64,000 nt of DNA, from assembly GCF_036320655.1 (NCBI RefSeq), contig NZ_CP143258.1, positions 2,518,001-2,582,000 of the forward strand, in the 5' to 3' direction. Positions 63,482-64,000 of the stretch are shown one piece after another (the stretch's first letter is position 1; every line of letters starts with the position of its first letter). A program made the translations under genes and the position numbers. The stretch is from Porphyromonas pogonae. GTDB lineage: Bacteria; Bacteroidota; Bacteroidia; Bacteroidales; Porphyromonadaceae. The notes under the pieces were generated by a model, which had not been told where the DNA came from, did not search any database, and saw only the letters and a program-made list of their open reading frames with translations.

Positions 63482-63766
63482 ATGATAGTAGAGAAGATTC
63501 CTATCGCAAGTATGACCCATAACACAATACCCCAAACGCTATTCATACTGAAAGCATCCAACTACCACAACACACCGGCTACAAGATTCCATAAAAAGAG
63601 TTTCTTCACCTTGGTATTGATCGTCGGTTTTACTACAACCATCGGTTTGATCATATATTATTGGGGGTATGAGGGTGTGGCCGATAGTTTTCCCAAACTT
63701 ATCGCAGATGAAAAAAGGAGCCCTTACCGGCTACCACAGTCGATAAGGGCTGATACAAAAAACTAA
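63482..63766 (+). CDS. Small membrane protein of unknown function
   Basis: A 94-residue frame starts at ATG 63482, which lies in the MITE target duplication; ATG 63512 (MTHNTIPQTL) is an alternative and perhaps original start. It has one clear membrane helix (FFTLVLIVGFTTTIGLIIYYW, about 50-70), followed by a short soluble tail. I do not recognise a family. It converges on ppdK, and its last 16 codons overlap the ppdK terminator hairpin. The MITE may have replaced its original upstream region. Confidence 0.45.
   Translation: MIVEKIPIASMTHNTIPQTLFILKASNYHNTPATRFHKKSFFTLVLIVGFTTTIGLIIYYWGYEGVADSFPKLIADEKRSPYRLPQSIRADTKN
63711..63751 (-). terminator. Terminator of ppdK
   Basis: AGCCCTTA (63719-63726) pairs with TAAGGGCT (63744-63751). 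On the minus strand the stem is followed by CC and six Us. It lies inside the 3' end of the convergent small gene. Confidence 0.7.
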
Positions 63767-63778
63767 AAAAATTATTAC

Positions 63779-64000
63779 TTATTTTTCTTCTTCCAGTACA
63801 GCTTGTGCCGCTGCCAAGCGTGCTATGGGTACACGGAAAGGAGAACATGATACGTAGTTGAGACCTATACGATGGCAGAATTTTACTGATGAAGGCTCAC
63901 CACCGTGCTCACCACAGATACCGCACTTGAGATCAGGGCGTGTACTGCGTCCTGCATCCGTAGCCATTCTTACCAACTTGCCCACTCCATTCTGATCCAA
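63779..64000 (-). CDS. ppdK: Pyruvate phosphate dikinase, C-terminal part (gene continues beyond window)
   Basis: The last 73 codons are present. They contain [20 protein letters not shown] and [18 protein letters not shown], the C-terminal signature of PEP-utilising PpdK, with the catalytic cysteine in GICGEHGG. The enzyme interconverts pyruvate, ATP and phosphate with phosphoenolpyruvate, AMP and pyrophosphate, consistent with PPi-linked metabolism in this group. The frame is open to the window edge. Confidence 0.93.
   Translation of the reverse strand: MDQNGVGKLVRMATDAGRSTRPDLKCGICGEHGGEPSSVKFCHRIGLNYVSCSPFRVPIARLAAAQAVLEEEK

Overview
The window looks like a chromosome segment from a Porphyromonas-like member of the Bacteroidota (order Bacteroidales). 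The evidence is promoters of the TTG-N19..21-TAnnTTTG type, a SusC/SusD pair, TlpA-like thioredoxins with lipoprotein signals, an HmuY/HmuR-like haem uptake pair, an IS1126-like IS5 element, ferredoxin-linked 2-oxoacid oxidoreductases (NifJ, IorAB) and pyruvate phosphate dikinase. The species cannot be fixed from this.

Layout. 1-6.7 kb: tsaD, mfd and an AspT/YidE-type transporter on the minus strand. 6.9-7.15 kb: a promoter, an SRP-like small RNA and tRNA-Thr. 7.5-16 kb: small secreted proteins, an AAA ATPase, an endo-beta-N-acetylglucosaminidase-type GH18 lipoprotein, a transglutaminase-like protein, and a bactofilin paired with an M23 peptidase. 16.8-21.7 kb: a four-domain CoA-disulfide reductase divergent from iorAB. 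21.9-23.5 kb: a broken IS1126-like element abutting a relic of the window's other IS. 23.6-32.7 kb: a LysR regulator divergent from a membrane-kinase fusion, tRNA-Gly, a PiT phosphate permease, and the gnd-zwf-pgl operon. 33-41 kb: two TlpA-like proteins and a SusCD pair. 41-52 kb: an accessory island between two inverted IS copies, holding hmuYR, a Vsr/5mC-methyltransferase fusion with a HpaII-like nuclease, and fragments of an OLD/RecF-like ATPase, IS982, IS3 and a tyrosine integrase. 52.7-64 kb: a retropepsin-PDZ protein, nifJ, an AAA/DUF4143 ATPase, ilvE, cdaA, folP, a small membrane protein and the 3' end of ppdK.

The main unexplained structure is a repeated intergenic module. Three loci (11.2-11.7, 50.6-52.5 and 62.8-63.15 kb) each have a near-identical strong promoter (TTGACAAARGGG ... 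TTGTATCTTTG, spacer exactly 21), then about 230-300 bases with no convincing ORF but shared internal motifs, then (clearly at two loci) a terminator, then an array of short units on a strict 22-base pitch. Three more arrays with the same pitch occur alone (1.3, 32.8 and 52.7 kb). The array cores differ between loci, and within the 11.5, 32.8, 50.6 and 52.7 kb arrays neighbouring units flip orientation. A second family is a 187-base MITE (33.1 and 63.3 kb) whose ends match those of the IS1126-like element.

Functional picture: an anaerobic, amino-acid- and peptide-using metabolism (NifJ, IorAB, IlvE), haem scavenging (HmuYR), nutrient import by TonB-dependent systems (SusCD, HmuR), and redox handling by TlpA proteins and the CoA-disulfide reductase. 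IS activity has separated the SusCD operon from its probable promoter.
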